Shown piece after piece: positions 35,285 through 47,162 of a DNA stretch of 64,000 bases. The notes under the pieces were generated by a model. That model was given only the letters and a program-made list of their open reading frames with translations. It did no database searches and was not told the DNA's origin. How positions within the stretch are numbered: the first letter of the stretch is position 1; the number at the start of each line of letters is the position of its first letter. The translations under genes were made by a program, and so were the position numbers. This DNA comes from Caulobacter sp. FWC2 (lineage in GTDB: Bacteria > Pseudomonadota > Alphaproteobacteria > Caulobacterales > Caulobacteraceae), in contig NZ_PEBF01000001.1 in NCBI RefSeq assembly GCF_002742625.1, positions 4,092,001 through 4,156,000 of the forward strand. The letters run 5' to 3'.

Positions 35285-36178
35285 ATGATCCCCTTCGTTC
35301 GCGAGCTGGACTTCGAATATGGCCGCTGTGATCAGGTCTCGCCCCTGATCCGGCGGGTGATCGCCCGCAATCCGGGGCCGTTCACCTATACCGGCACCGG
35401 TGTCTACATCGTCGGCCGAGGCGAGGTGGCGGTGATCGACCCGGGTCCGGACCTGGCGGAGCACTTCGACGCCCTGAAGGCCGCCCTGGCCGGCGATCGG
35501 GTGACCCACGTCCTGGTCACCCATCACCACCTGGACCACTCCCCCCTCGCCCATCCGCTGGCCCAGGCGTTCGGCGCCAAGGTCCACGGCCTGCCCGCGC
35601 CGGCCGATCACGGCGAGGCGGCGTCCCCGGGGCTGGAGGAAGGCGCCGACGACCGCTTCCGACCCGACGTGACGCTGACCGACGGCGACGTGATCAGCGG
35701 CCCCGGCTGGACGCTGGAGGCGGTGATGACCCCTGGCCACACCTCCAACCACATCTGCTTCGCGCTGAAGGAAGAAAACGCCCTCTTCTGCGGCGACCAC
35801 ATCATGGGCTGGTCGACCACGGTGATCACACCGCCCGACGGCGACATGGGCGACTACTTCGCCAGTCTGGCCAAGGTGCGGGCGCGGAACTTCGACGTCC
35901 TGTGGCCCACGCACGGCGCGCCGGTGCGCGAGGTCACGCCGTTCATCGACGCCTATGTCGCCCACCGCCGCGCGCGCGCGGCGCAGATCCTGGAGGCGCT
36001 GGGCGCGGGCCTCACCACCATCAAGGCGATGGTGCCCAGCCTCTATGCTGCGGTGGATCCGCGCCTGCACCCCGCAGCGGCGCACTCGGTGTTCGCCCAC
36101 ATGATCCAGCTGGTGCGCGAGGGGCGGGTCGTGACGCCAGGCGAGCCCGGGTTGGACGCGGAGTACCGGCTGGCCTGA
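35285..36178 (+). CDS. Metallo-beta-lactamase fold hydrolase with winged-helix tail (LACTB2-like)
   Basis: A 297-residue protein. The metal-binding motif THHHLDHSP near residue 83 is the canonical HxHxDH, with further ligands in TPGHTSNH, FCGDHIMG and WPTHGAP. The C-terminal 60 residues form the BLACT winged-helix domain of the LACTB2 group, whose members include RNA-cleaving and hydrolase enzymes. No signal peptide, so cytosolic. ATG 35285 has AGGAGC upstream. Confidence 0.87.
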   Translation: MIPFVRELDFEYGRCDQVSPLIRRVIARNPGPFTYTGTGVYIVGRGEVAVIDPGPDLAEHFDALKAALAGDRVTHVLVTHHHLDHSPLAHPLAQAFGAKVHGLPAPADHGEAASPGLEEGADDRFRPDVTLTDGDVISGPGWTLEAVMTPGHTSNHICFALKEENALFCGDHIMGWSTTVITPPDGDMGDYFASLAKVRARNFDVLWPTHGAPVREVTPFIDAYVAHRRARAAQILEALGAGLTTIKAMVPSLYAAVDPRLHPAAAHSVFAHMIQLVREGRVVTPGEPGLDAEYRLA

Positions 36179-36190
36179 GGCGGTCTAGCC

Positions 36191-39175
<2,985 letters not shown>

Positions 39176-39407
39176 CTGAACGTTACTCCCGGCGGCTTAT
39201 CGTTGTTCACGCAAGGCTATCGGTGTGCGGCGCAACACGCAACGCGCAGCGCCCCAAGGGCGAAAAGAGAACCGTCCGATGTCGCGATTGATCGGATACC
39301 CGACAACACCGCGCCAATCGGCCGCAGGACGCATTTAGAGACTCTTGGTTGCGATCACTTGATAGTTCTTCGTAGGCGAATGTGGTTCGCCGACAGGAGG
39401 CGATGGC

Positions 39408-41165
39408 GTGCGCTGGCTGGCCGACACTCTGGCGGATGAGAGACTGGACGAGGTCGGCGCCGACATCCGGCGGCTCGGCGTTTCGCGTCTCATCTCCGGT
39501 TGTCTGGCGGCCGGGGTCGTCGGTCTTGGCCTTGGCGCGACCGCCGCGGTCGCCTGGCTGGCTGGCTTTCTGTTCGCCGAGGGCTTGGCCACCCTGGCCA
39601 CCCGCAACTTCGGCCGGGACCGCCCGGTGTCGCGTGGCGATCGCGCCGCCTTCATGCTGGCCGCGATCCCCGTCAACGGCAGCTGGGCCGCCCTGGCCAG
39701 CCTGCTCTGGCTGCAGGGCTCCGACCGGCTGAAGATCGCCGCCGTCGCCATCTGGTGCGGCCAGCTGGTCTTCGCCCAACAGTATCGTCACCAGCCGCTG
39801 GCCCTGCTGATCATCAGCGGGCTGATGCCCGTGGTCAGCCTGATCGTCTTCCCGTTCTTCTTCATGGCCGGCGCTGACATGGCCACCCAGGCGACGCGCT
39901 GGTCGCTGGTGCTGCTGATCGGCGTGACCTTGAACGTCGCTCTGCGCAACCGCGCCGCCGCCCAGCGCATGGACGCGCTGACCCGGGGCCTGCGCGAGGA
40001 GCGCGAGCGGGCCCTGGAGGCCGCCCGCGCCAAGTCGACCTTCATCGCCGTCACCAGCCACGAACTGCGCACGCCTATGAACGGCCTGCTGGGCATGGCC
40101 CACGCGCTGGAACGCTCGGACCTCAACCCCGCCCAGCGCGAGCAGGTCGCCCTGATGCTTCGGTCGGGCGACAGCCTGATGCAGCTGCTCAACGACGTGC
40201 TGGACATGTCGCGGATCGAAACCGGCCGCGTCGAGCTGGCCCCGGAAGCCGTCGATCCCCGCGCCATCGTCGCCGAGGTGGTCGACACCTGGCGCGACGC
40301 GGCGGAGTTCAAAAGCCTGTCGCTGTTCACCGATTTCAGCGCCGAGGTCCCGACCTGGATCTTCGCCGACCCCCTGCGCATCCGCCAGATCCTGACCAAT
40401 CTGGTGTCCAACGCCGTGAAGTTCACCACCGAGGGCCATGTCCGGGTCAGCGTCGGCGCCGAGCGCGCGGGCGAGGCCTGGATGCTGCGCTTCGCGGTCA
40501 GCGACACCGGGCCGGGCGTGCCGGCCGACGCGGCAGACCGAGTGTTCGACAGCTTCACCCAGGCCGACGAGACCATCTCGCGCAGCCATGGCGGCGCGGG
40601 CCTGGGCCTGACGATCTCGCGCGCCCTGGCCCGCCAACTGGGCGGCGACCTGGACCTGCGTCCCGCCCCGGTCGGAGCCTGCTTCGTGCTCAGCATCCGC
40701 GCCGAGGAGGCCGAGGCGGCCGCACCGCCGCCGGCGCTCGAAGCCGAAGACGACGAGACCCTCGATCAGATCCATGTGCTGATGGCCGAGGACAACGCCG
40801 TCAACCAATTGGTCGTACGCGCCATGCTGGAGCCGACCGGCTTGGCCCTGACCATCGTCGAAAACGGCGAGGAGGCGCTGAAGGCCATGGCCTCGGGCCA
40901 CTACGACTGCGTGCTGATGGACATCAACATGCCGGTGATGGACGGCATCACCGCGCTGGAGGCGATCCGCCAAGGCCGGGCAGGCGATCCCGCCCTGCCC
41001 GTCATCGCCCTGACCGCGTCGGCCATGGCCGGCGACCGCGAACGGTTCCTGGGCATGGGCTTCGACGACCACCTGGGCAAGCCGGTCAAGCCGATGGACC
41101 TGATCATGGCGATCGTCAGGGCCGTGAACCCGGATCCGCCAAAAGAGGGACTGCGGGCGGCGTAA
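39408..41165 (+). CDS. Membrane hybrid sensor histidine kinase
   Basis: A 585-residue hybrid kinase with the same plan as the one at 24793 but only about 45-50 per cent alike by eye. Hydrophobic segments fill residues 28-175. The HisKA box TSHELRTPMNG carries phospho-acceptor His218; the ATPase domain has NLVSNAVKFTTEG, DTGPGVP and GAGLGLTISRA. The receiver (about 450-570) has Asp505 in LMDINMPVMDG and Lys in LGKPVKP. GTG start with AGGAGG seven bases upstream. No partner regulator is adjacent; it converges on the APH/kinase gene. Confidence 0.92.
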   Translation: MRWLADTLADERLDEVGADIRRLGVSRLISGCLAAGVVGLGLGATAAVAWLAGFLFAEGLATLATRNFGRDRPVSRGDRAAFMLAAIPVNGSWAALASLLWLQGSDRLKIAAVAIWCGQLVFAQQYRHQPLALLIISGLMPVVSLIVFPFFFMAGADMATQATRWSLVLLIGVTLNVALRNRAAAQRMDALTRGLREERERALEAARAKSTFIAVTSHELRTPMNGLLGMAHALERSDLNPAQREQVALMLRSGDSLMQLLNDVLDMSRIETGRVELAPEAVDPRAIVAEVVDTWRDAAEFKSLSLFTDFSAEVPTWIFADPLRIRQILTNLVSNAVKFTTEGHVRVSVGAERAGEAWMLRFAVSDTGPGVPADAADRVFDSFTQADETISRSHGGAGLGLTISRALARQLGGDLDLRPAPVGACFVLSIRAEEAEAAAPPPALEAEDDETLDQIHVLMAEDNAVNQLVVRAMLEPTGLALTIVENGEEALKAMASGHYDCVLMDINMPVMDGITALEAIRQGRAGDPALPVIALTASAMAGDRERFLGMGFDDHLGKPVKPMDLIMAIVRAVNPDPPKEGLRAA

Positions 41166-41169
41166 TCCC

Positions 41170-42669
41170 CTACCCCATCGTCTCCGCCAGCGCCCGAGCC
41201 TCGTCCTCGAAGGCGTTGACCGTGTCGACCTTGCGCCAGGTGATCTCACCCGTCTCGCGGGTCAGCTGGTTTTCCAGCACCGCCACGTCGGCGTCCGAGG
41301 CGTCGTTGACGCGGGCCGCCACGCGCGCGCGCAGAACCTCGGGCGGCGCCTCCAGCCAGACGCCCAGAAAGCCGACGTCGCAGGTCTTGGCCAGGGCCTC
41401 GGCGCGGGCGCGCTCCTCGGGTTTCAGGAACACCGCGTCCAGCACCACCGAGCGGCGGGCCTTCAGGCACAGCTCGGCGTCGTGGAACAGCTGGTCATAG
41501 ACCTTGGCGCTCATCTCCGGCGTATAGGCCTCGCGCGGCAGGCGCTGCAGCGAGGGAACACCCCACAGGCGCTTGCGGATCTCGTCGGTGCGCAGGACCA
41601 CAGCGCCCGGAGCCGAGCCCAGGCCCGGCGCGCAGACGCGCGAGAAGGTCGACTTGCCCGAACCCGACAAACCGCCGGCCGCCACCAGGCTGACCGGACG
41701 CGGCGCCAGGTGCTCGATCGCGGTGTTCAGATACGCCCGCGCGGCCTCGTCGTCGCCGGTATAGGCCCAGACGTGGGTGCGCACGGCGGCGCGGACGGAC
41801 AGCATCAGCGGCAGGGCGGCCAGGCCCGTCCACAGCCCCTCGCCGAACGTGCGGGCGGCCTCGTCCAGATAGGCGTTCAGCACCCGGCCGGCGGCGTCGC
41901 GGCGACGGCGGAAGTCCAGGTCCATCAGCAGGAAGGCCAGGTCGTACTGCACATCGATGTCCGACAGAGTGTCGTTGAACTCGATGCAGTCGAACAGGAT
42001 GGGCTGGCCGTTCTCGATCAGGATGTTCCCAAGGTGCAGGTCGCCATGGCAGTGGCGGGCGAAGCCCTCCGCGGCGCGGCCGTCCAGCAGCGGACCCAGC
42101 CGCTCCAGGGCGATATCGGTCTCATGCACCAGGCGCTCGACGGCCTGCTTGCCCAGCCGCGAGGACAGGCCGCGCAGCAGGTTGGCGTTGGAGCGGATCG
42201 TATAGCCCAGGGCCGAGACGCCGCCGCCTTGCGGGCGCAGGCTCGCGCTGGCGTGGAAGCGGGCCACCGTGCGGCCCAGCGAATCCTCGAGCGCGTCGTC
42301 GATCGCCCAGGGCTGAGTGGCCAGCACGCCGTTCTGGTCGAAGCGGCGCATCTCCAGCAGGTACTCGACGATCTCGCCCTCGCCGTCGATCTCCAGGCCG
42401 CCATCGGCGGTGCGGTTCAGCTGGCGGACCTCGCGATAGATGTCCGGCGCGGCGGCGCGGTTGAAGCTCAGCTCGCGCTCCAGCGCCCAGCGCCGCAGCT
42501 CCAGGGTCGAGTAGTCCAGAAAGCCGAAATCGACCGGGCGCTTCACCTTGAAGGCCGAGCCGTCGATCAGGAACACCCGGGCGCACGAGGTCTCGATCGT
42601 GCTTTCCGCTCGGTCGCCAAACCAGGCCGCCACTTCCTGTTCGCGCGCGGCTTCCGCGTCCTTGATCAC
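41170..42669 (-). CDS. Bifunctional APH-like kinase / AAA P-loop kinase
   Basis: A 499-residue two-domain protein. The N-terminal 320 residues are an aminoglycoside-phosphotransferase-like domain (catalytic loop ARHCHGDLHLGNILIENG near residue 205, then FDCIEFND), and residues 330-499 a P-loop kinase with GLSGSGKSTFSR near 338 (Walker A), resembling the COG2187-COG0645 arrangement. Members of this build are widespread in proteobacteria but lack a settled substrate. It converges on the hybrid kinase gene with a four-base gap. Confidence 0.85.
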   Translation of the reverse strand: MIKDAEAAREQEVAAWFGDRAESTIETSCARVFLIDGSAFKVKRPVDFGFLDYSTLELRRWALERELSFNRAAAPDIYREVRQLNRTADGGLEIDGEGEIVEYLLEMRRFDQNGVLATQPWAIDDALEDSLGRTVARFHASASLRPQGGGVSALGYTIRSNANLLRGLSSRLGKQAVERLVHETDIALERLGPLLDGRAAEGFARHCHGDLHLGNILIENGQPILFDCIEFNDTLSDIDVQYDLAFLLMDLDFRRRRDAAGRVLNAYLDEAARTFGEGLWTGLAALPLMLSVRAAVRTHVWAYTGDDEAARAYLNTAIEHLAPRPVSLVAAGGLSGSGKSTFSRVCAPGLGSAPGAVVLRTDEIRKRLWGVPSLQRLPREAYTPEMSAKVYDQLFHDAELCLKARRSVVLDAVFLKPEERARAEALAKTCDVGFLGVWLEAPPEVLRARVAARVNDASDADVAVLENQLTRETGEITWRKVDTVNAFEDEARALAETMG

Positions 42670-42813
42670 GCCCAGTTTCCCATCTCGTCGCGCCCGAAAA
42701 CCGGCGCCGGGGCTGCATAGCCGAAACCCGCGTCCGCGTCCTCTCGCGCAAGCCTTGCCGAACCCTCATATTCGCGGTTAGATTGTATCGAAGTCATCAG
42801 TTGCGAGTGTCAT

Positions 42814-43434
42814 ATGCTTGTCGGCGCGGGTCTGAAGCGGTCGGGACACAAGCGGGAGGAGATCCTCGCCTCCGCCCGATTTCTCTTCCTGAAGGAAGGC
42901 TATGCCGACACCGGCATGGAGGTGGTCGCCCGCGCCGCCGGAGTCTCCACCGCCACGCTCTATGCCTATTTCCCCAGCAAGGCCGACCTGTTCAAGGCGA
43001 TCGTGCTGGAAACGGTCAGCAGCGTCGGCGCGCCGGTGCGCGAGGCTGTGCGGGTGAAAGGCGACGCCCGGACCCGCCTGGCCGCCCTGGCCATCGCCTA
43101 CGCGACCTTCCTGTCACGCGCCGACACCCGGGCCATGTTCCGGATGGTCACGGCCGAGCGCCGCCGCTTCGAGGATGTCGCCGAATATTTCCTGCAGAGC
43201 GCCCGCGACGAACTGGGCGGCGCGGCGATCTCGGTGATCAACGACCTGACCAAGACCGGCGAGATCAAGGTCGAGAAGGCCTCCTGGGCCGCCGGCCAAT
43301 TGCTGGGCCTGCTCGACCACGTCACCCTCGTCCTGGGCATCACGGCCGGCGACGAAGTGCTGTCGCGGCGGCCGATCAAGGACATCGCCGACGACGCGGT
43401 CGAGACGTTCCTGGCGCGCTATGGGGTAAGGTGA
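42814..43434 (+). CDS. TetR-family transcriptional regulator
   Basis: A 206-residue repressor-type protein. The N-terminal helix-turn-helix is typical: REEILASARFLFLKEGYADT then VARAAGVSTATLYAYFPSKADLF (residues 13-60). The C-terminal domain resembles the TetR_C AefR-like ligand domain (TRAMFRMVTAERRRFEDVAEYF). It is divergent from the APH/kinase gene. Ligand and target genes are unknown; no efflux pump is adjacent. Confidence 0.9.
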   Translation: MLVGAGLKRSGHKREEILASARFLFLKEGYADTGMEVVARAAGVSTATLYAYFPSKADLFKAIVLETVSSVGAPVREAVRVKGDARTRLAALAIAYATFLSRADTRAMFRMVTAERRRFEDVAEYFLQSARDELGGAAISVINDLTKTGEIKVEKASWAAGQLLGLLDHVTLVLGITAGDEVLSRRPIKDIADDAVETFLARYGVR

Positions 43435-43452
43435 GCCGGAGCGGGCGCTGGC

Positions 43453-44121
43453 CTACGGAAACAGTCGCTTCGTCGTCCAGCCCCCGGCCGCGCGGTCGAA
43501 CACCAGCCGCTCGTGAAGGCGGAACGGACGATCGCGCCAGAACTCGATCGTGACCGGGACGATGCGGTAGCCTGACCAGTGCGGCGGGCGCGGAACCTTG
43601 GAGAGGCCGAACTTCAGGCCCATCTCGGCGACGCGCTTTTCAAGCGCCAGGCGGTCCGGGAGCGGACGCGACTGGTCGCTGGCCCAGGCGCCCAGCTGGC
43701 TATGGCGGGCGCGGCTGGCGAAATAGGCGTCCGCCTCGGCGTCGCTGACCGGCTCGACAACGCCGCGGATCCGCACCTGACGGCGCAGGGACTTCCAGTG
43801 GAACAGCAGGGCCGCCTTGGGATGGGCGTTCAGCTCCACGCCCTTGGCGCTCTGGGTGTTGGTGTAGAAGACGAAGCCGCGCGCATCGACATCCTTCAGC
43901 AACACCATCCGCGAGTCCGGCATGCCGTCGGCGTCGACGGTCGAGACGGTCATGGCGTTGGGGTCGTTGGGCTCCTTCTTGCCCGCCTCCTCCAGCCACT
44001 CGGCGAACAGAGCGAACGGATCCTCTTCCGACAGCAGGGGCGGCGGCGTCGCCTCGGTCACCTGGCGGACATAGTCGTCCTCGCTGGGCGAGGCGGGGAT
44101 CAGGGTCGGGTCAGCGCTCAT
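43453..44121 (-). CDS. pdxH: Pyridoxamine 5'-phosphate oxidase
   Basis: A 222-residue FMN enzyme that oxidises pyridoxine/pyridoxamine 5'-phosphate to PLP. FMN-contact segments [19 protein letters not shown] (near 68) and [20 protein letters not shown], plus the C-terminal signature [17 protein letters not shown] and terminal RLFP, are all diagnostic. ATG 44121 is chosen because family proteins start about 20 residues before the DPFALF segment; the frame is open 13 codons further upstream without a ribosome site. Divergent from the J-domain gene. Confidence 0.95.
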   Translation of the reverse strand: MSADPTLIPASPSEDDYVRQVTEATPPPLLSEEDPFALFAEWLEEAGKKEPNDPNAMTVSTVDADGMPDSRMVLLKDVDARGFVFYTNTQSAKGVELNAHPKAALLFHWKSLRRQVRIRGVVEPVSDAEADAYFASRARHSQLGAWASDQSRPLPDRLALEKRVAEMGLKFGLSKVPRPPHWSGYRIVPVTIEFWRDRPFRLHERLVFDRAAGGWTTKRLFP

Positions 44122-44238
44122 GCCCTTCGATATAGAGCCTGGCGCGGTCGAGGGCCACATCAGGGCGAACCCTTTGGGGACCTTGCCCTAAAGTCTTAAC
44201 TTAACCCGCCGTTGACCATCCGGCGCCAGGGTCGGACC

Positions 44239-44940
44239 ATGACGACCCGTACGCCCGCCCTGACGCTTTCGGCTGCCCGCGCCCTGCTGGGCGTCGCTCC
44301 GAACGCGGACGAGCGCGAGCTGCGCATGGCCTATCGCGAGGCCGCCAAGCGGGCCCATCCCGACCGTCCGACCGGCGACGCGGCCCTGTTCCGCGACGTG
44401 CTGGCAGCCTACCGCCTGCTGCAGGATACGCCGGTCGTTCAGCACAACTTCCCGCCGGCGGTCGCTCAGCCGATCCCGATCGCCGACCGCGTATTCCTGG
44501 AGATCGACATCGCCACCGCCGTCAGCGGCGGCGCCGAGGAGCTGGCCATCGACGGCCGCCGCCTGCGGCTGAAGCTGCCCGCCGGCCTGCGCGAAGGCGA
44601 CAGGGTCCGGGTCGAGGGCGTGTTGTTCGAGGTCCGCCTGCGCGCCCAGGACGGCGCCCTGGTGCGCGGCGACGACATCTGGCTGACCGGCAAGGTTGAT
44701 CCGCGTGTGCTGGCCGAGGGCGGCCGAGTCGACGCTGAAACGCCATTGGGGCCGCGCCCGGCCTGGATCTCGACCAAGGCCGCCGCCCGCGGTCTGGTCC
44801 GCCTGCCCGGCCAGGGCCTGCCCGCCCGCGCGGCCCACAAGGCCGGGGACCTGTTCCTGCGCCTCGAAGCGGCCGAAGCTGGCGCGGAGAGTCCGGCGCG
44901 CTCGCTGCTGAAGCGCTTCGCGGCGGCCTGGGCGGCCTAG
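44239..44940 (+). CDS. J-domain co-chaperone-like protein
   Basis: A 233-residue protein. The J domain (residues 9-60) has the HPD motif in KRAHPDRP, needed to stimulate DnaK ATPase. There is no Gly/Phe region or zinc-finger domain; residues 75-220 look like a DnaJ/CbpA substrate-binding C-terminal domain reduced in length (RLKLPAGLREGDRVRVEG and KAGDLFLRLE are the recognisable strands). A TTAA-N7-TTGA sequence at 44201-44215, upstream of the start, is a near match to a CtrA box. Confidence 0.82.
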   Translation: MTTRTPALTLSAARALLGVAPNADERELRMAYREAAKRAHPDRPTGDAALFRDVLAAYRLLQDTPVVQHNFPPAVAQPIPIADRVFLEIDIATAVSGGAEELAIDGRRLRLKLPAGLREGDRVRVEGVLFEVRLRAQDGALVRGDDIWLTGKVDPRVLAEGGRVDAETPLGPRPAWISTKAAARGLVRLPGQGLPARAAHKAGDLFLRLEAAEAGAESPARSLLKRFAAAWAA

Positions 44941-44950
44941 GGCCGCGCAG

Positions 44951-45054
44951 CCCCCTCCGGCCCTTCGGGCCACCTCCCCCATAAAGGGGGAGGAGAACCT
45001 CGGATCCTGCTTCCCCTTTATGGGGGAGCTGTCGGCGAAGCCGACTGAGGGGGT
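44951..45054 (+). repeat. GC-rich intergenic palindromic element
   Basis: CTCCCCCATAAAGGGG (44974-44989) and CCCCTTTATGGGGGAG (45013-45028) are exact inverted copies, nested inside outer CCCCCTC ... GAGGGGG arms and flanked by a smaller hairpin (GGCCCTTCGGGCC). The structure closely parallels elements at 19457-19571 and 49273-49398. It lies between the J-domain gene and ohr and may also terminate the former. Confidence 0.72.
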
Positions 45055-45071
45055 TACGCAAGCTCAATTAA

Positions 45072-45124
45072 ATCGCGCACGATCTTTTTTAGCACGAACC
45101 CCTTGAAATTATATCGCGCACGAT
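45072..45124 (+). promoter_or_regulatory. Two direct repeats upstream of ohr, probable OhrR operator
   Basis: The 12-mer ATCGCGCACGAT occurs at 45072-45083 and 45113-45124, 41 bases apart (about four helical turns) and 38 bases before the ohr ATG. Each copy is a near-palindrome (reverse complement ATCGTGCGCGAT). OhrR dimers bind palindromic sites in ohr promoters, so this pair is the obvious candidate for the neighbouring OhrR. Confidence 0.62.
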
Positions 45125-45161
45125 TAAATCGCTCACATTACACCAAGCCAAGGAGGCTCCC

Positions 45162-45578
45162 ATGACCACGCTCTACACCACCCGCGCCACTGTCGTCGGC
45201 GGCCGTGACGGCCACGCTCGCAGCGAAGACGGCCTGCTGGACGTTCAGCTGTCGATGCCCAAGGCCCTGGGCGGCAAGGAAACCGGCACGAACCCCGAGC
45301 AGCTGTTCGCCGCCGGCTACGCCGCGTGCTTCCAGAGCGCCATGGCCCACGTCGCCCGCACCCAGAAGATCGCGCTGACCGGCTCGACGGTGACCGGCCA
45401 GGTCGGCCTGGCCACGCAAGAGGTCGGCTTCAAGCTGGAAGTCGCGCTGGACGTCGAAACCCAGGGCCTGAGCCAAGCCGACGCCGAGGCGCTGGTTGCG
45501 ACCGCCCACCAAGTCTGCCCCTATTCGAACGCCACCCGTGGCAATGTCGATGTGGCCATCACCGTGAAGGCCGCCTAA
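45162..45578 (+). CDS. ohr: Organic hydroperoxide resistance protein Ohr
   Basis: A 138-residue thiol peroxidase. The two redox cysteines are in the expected settings, AAGYAACFQSAM near residue 57 and ATAHQVCPYSNATRGN near 122, and the N-terminal YTTRATVVGGRDGHARSEDG is typical. Ohr reduces fatty-acid and other organic hydroperoxides using dihydrolipoamide. It precedes ohrR on the same strand by 11 bases and is expected to be induced by peroxide through it. Confidence 0.96.
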   Translation: MTTLYTTRATVVGGRDGHARSEDGLLDVQLSMPKALGGKETGTNPEQLFAAGYAACFQSAMAHVARTQKIALTGSTVTGQVGLATQEVGFKLEVALDVETQGLSQADAEALVATAHQVCPYSNATRGNVDVAITVKAA

Positions 45579-45589
45579 GCGATCGTCTC

Positions 45590-46039
45590 ATGACCCAGCA
45601 GAAGCCCGCGCCGTCCGATGCTCCGATCGAGGTCCTGCGCCTCGACAACCAGCTGTGCTTCGCCCTCTACGGCGCGGCCAACCGGATGACGCGGCTCTAC
45701 CGGCCCATGCTGGACGCCCTGGGACTGACCTATCCGCAGTATCTGGCGATGCTGGTGCTGTGGGAGGCCAGTCCCCGGACCGTCGGCACTCTGGGCGACG
45801 CCCTGGACCTCGATTCCAGCACCCTGACCCCCCTGCTCAAGCGCCTGGAAGCGGGCGGCCTTGTCGCGCGCACCCGCGATCCGGAGGACGAGCGGCGGGT
45901 CATCGTGGCGCTGACCGACAAGGGCCGAGCGCTGCGCGATCAGGCGGTCTCCATCCCGGAGAAGCTGTTCTGCGCCCTCGACATGCCGCTGGACACCATG
46001 GGCGCGCTGCGCGATCGTCTCAAGACGGTGGCGAAGTAG
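45590..46039 (+). CDS. ohrR: MarR-family organic-peroxide sensor OhrR
   Basis: A 149-residue winged-helix regulator. [22 protein letters not shown] near residue 19 contains the reactive peroxide-sensing cysteine (Cys in QLCF), and the DNA-recognition region [25 protein letters not shown] (67-91) and the wing [12 protein letters not shown] are conserved. A further cysteine near the C-terminus (KLFCALD) could form the disulfide partner used by two-Cys OhrR proteins. It represses ohr until oxidised. Confidence 0.95.
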   Translation: MTQQKPAPSDAPIEVLRLDNQLCFALYGAANRMTRLYRPMLDALGLTYPQYLAMLVLWEASPRTVGTLGDALDLDSSTLTPLLKRLEAGGLVARTRDPEDERRVIVALTDKGRALRDQAVSIPEKLFCALDMPLDTMGALRDRLKTVAK

Positions 46040-46045
46040 AGGTCT

Positions 46046-46438
46046 CTAGACCTGCGTACGCGGCGGCTGCGCCGCCTGGCGGGCGCGAATGGCGGCGTGG
46101 TCGGCGTCGCTGGTCTGGCGCAGGGCCCGCAGGTCCTCGCTGATCCGGAAGATGGCGACGTAGAACTCGCAGAAGGCGCGCCAAAGCAGCACTAGCGCCC
46201 CCGCGACCAGCAGGCCGGCGATCAGCACCGGGAAGGCCAGCAGCAGCGAGCCGACGCCAGGCTCCTTCAGCGCCAGGCCGACGGCGGCGCCGACGACCGA
46301 GAAGCCGAACAGGGCCACGACTCCGAGGCCCGCCCAATAGATGAAGTGAATCACCGGCCCGGTCACCAGACGATCGAACGTCAGAAGATCCCAGAGCAGT
46401 GAATTCGACCCACGCTTAGTCTTATTGGCCGGAGGCAT
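46046..46438 (-). CDS. DUF4282 membrane protein
   Basis: A 130-residue inner-membrane protein with two hydrophobic spans (HFIYWAGLGVVALFGFSVVGAAVG and LLAFPVLIAGLLVAGALVLLW). The N-terminal LLWDLLTFDRLVTGPVIHFIYW matches DUF4282, whose function is unknown. The C-terminal soluble segment is charged. ATG 46438 is preferred to a TTG four codons upstream. Its stop lies seven bases from the convergent ohrR stop. Confidence 0.8.
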   Translation of the reverse strand: MPPANKTKRGSNSLLWDLLTFDRLVTGPVIHFIYWAGLGVVALFGFSVVGAAVGLALKEPGVGSLLLAFPVLIAGLLVAGALVLLWRAFCEFYVAIFRISEDLRALRQTSDADHAAIRARQAAQPPRTQV

Positions 46439-46554
46439 ACGGAACCCCAAATCGGCGAGAAACGCCCCGATAAGCCTGCATCGCTAGCAGTGCGAAGCCC
46501 GCTCGGCAATGCCGGGCGGGCTCGCGGTTGTATCAGCCTAGACGCGATGGCGCA

Positions 46555-47073
46555 TTACTGCGGCTTGGCGCCCGCGACCGTGGCGTCGATCTGGGCCTTG
46601 GTGGCCGTGGTCGAGACGCTGCCGTCAGCGCCCGCGCTCAGGCTGTTGGCCGGCAGGGCGAACTTCACGCCGCCATTGGCGACGATCACGTTGGTCGAGC
46701 CGTCGGCGCCGGTGCTGGTGCCGGTGATCTGGCCGACCGAGACGCCGCCGGCGTCCTTCACGGCCGAGCCGACCTTGAAGCTGGCGACGCTGGCCGAGGT
46801 CGGCGTCCCCGCGGCGTCCGCCGGGTTGGCCGAAGGCGGCGTGGTGGTCTGAGTCGTCGTCGAACCCGACGGCGTCATCGTGGTGGTCGTGCTCTGAGCC
46901 GGCGTCATGGTGGTCGTCGACTGGGTCGGCGCCGGCATGGTGGTCGAGGCCGGCGGCATGGCGCCCGTGGTGGGCGAAGCCGGGGTCGTCGTGGTGGTCG
47001 TGCTCTGGGCGAAGGCCGCGCCGGCGAACGTCAGGGACGCAGCGGCGGCGAGCAGGGCGATCTTGTTGGTCAT
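46555..47073 (-). CDS. Secreted threonine-rich protein
   Basis: A 172-residue exported protein. Signal peptide MTNKIALLAAAASLTFAGAAFA, then a 65-residue region made almost only of Thr, Ser, Pro, Ala and Met (TTTMTPAQSTTTTMTPSGST), followed by a compact domain from about residue 95 (VGSAVKDAGGVSVGQITGTS ... ALPANSLS) that looks like a small beta-barrel of the PRC-barrel sort. The Thr/Pro-rich part may be a flexible or glycosylated linker. GGAGAGAG precedes the ATG. Function unknown. Confidence 0.72.
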   Translation of the reverse strand: MTNKIALLAAAASLTFAGAAFAQSTTTTTTPASPTTGAMPPASTTMPAPTQSTTTMTPAQSTTTTMTPSGSTTTQTTTPPSANPADAAGTPTSASVASFKVGSAVKDAGGVSVGQITGTSTGADGSTNVIVANGGVKFALPANSLSAGADGSVSTTATKAQIDATVAGAKPQ

Positions 47074-47162
47074 GGTCACTCTCTCCGTCGAAAGGGCCCC
47101 TCCCTTGCCGAAAACAACGTGACCTTGCGGACACGGTTCCGTCGGCGAGTCGACTCGCTGGT

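Noticed and set aside
39207..41249. A 680-codon minus-strand frame
   Set aside because: Antisense to the hybrid kinase gene and rich in Gln/His/Arg; no recognisable domain or ribosome site.
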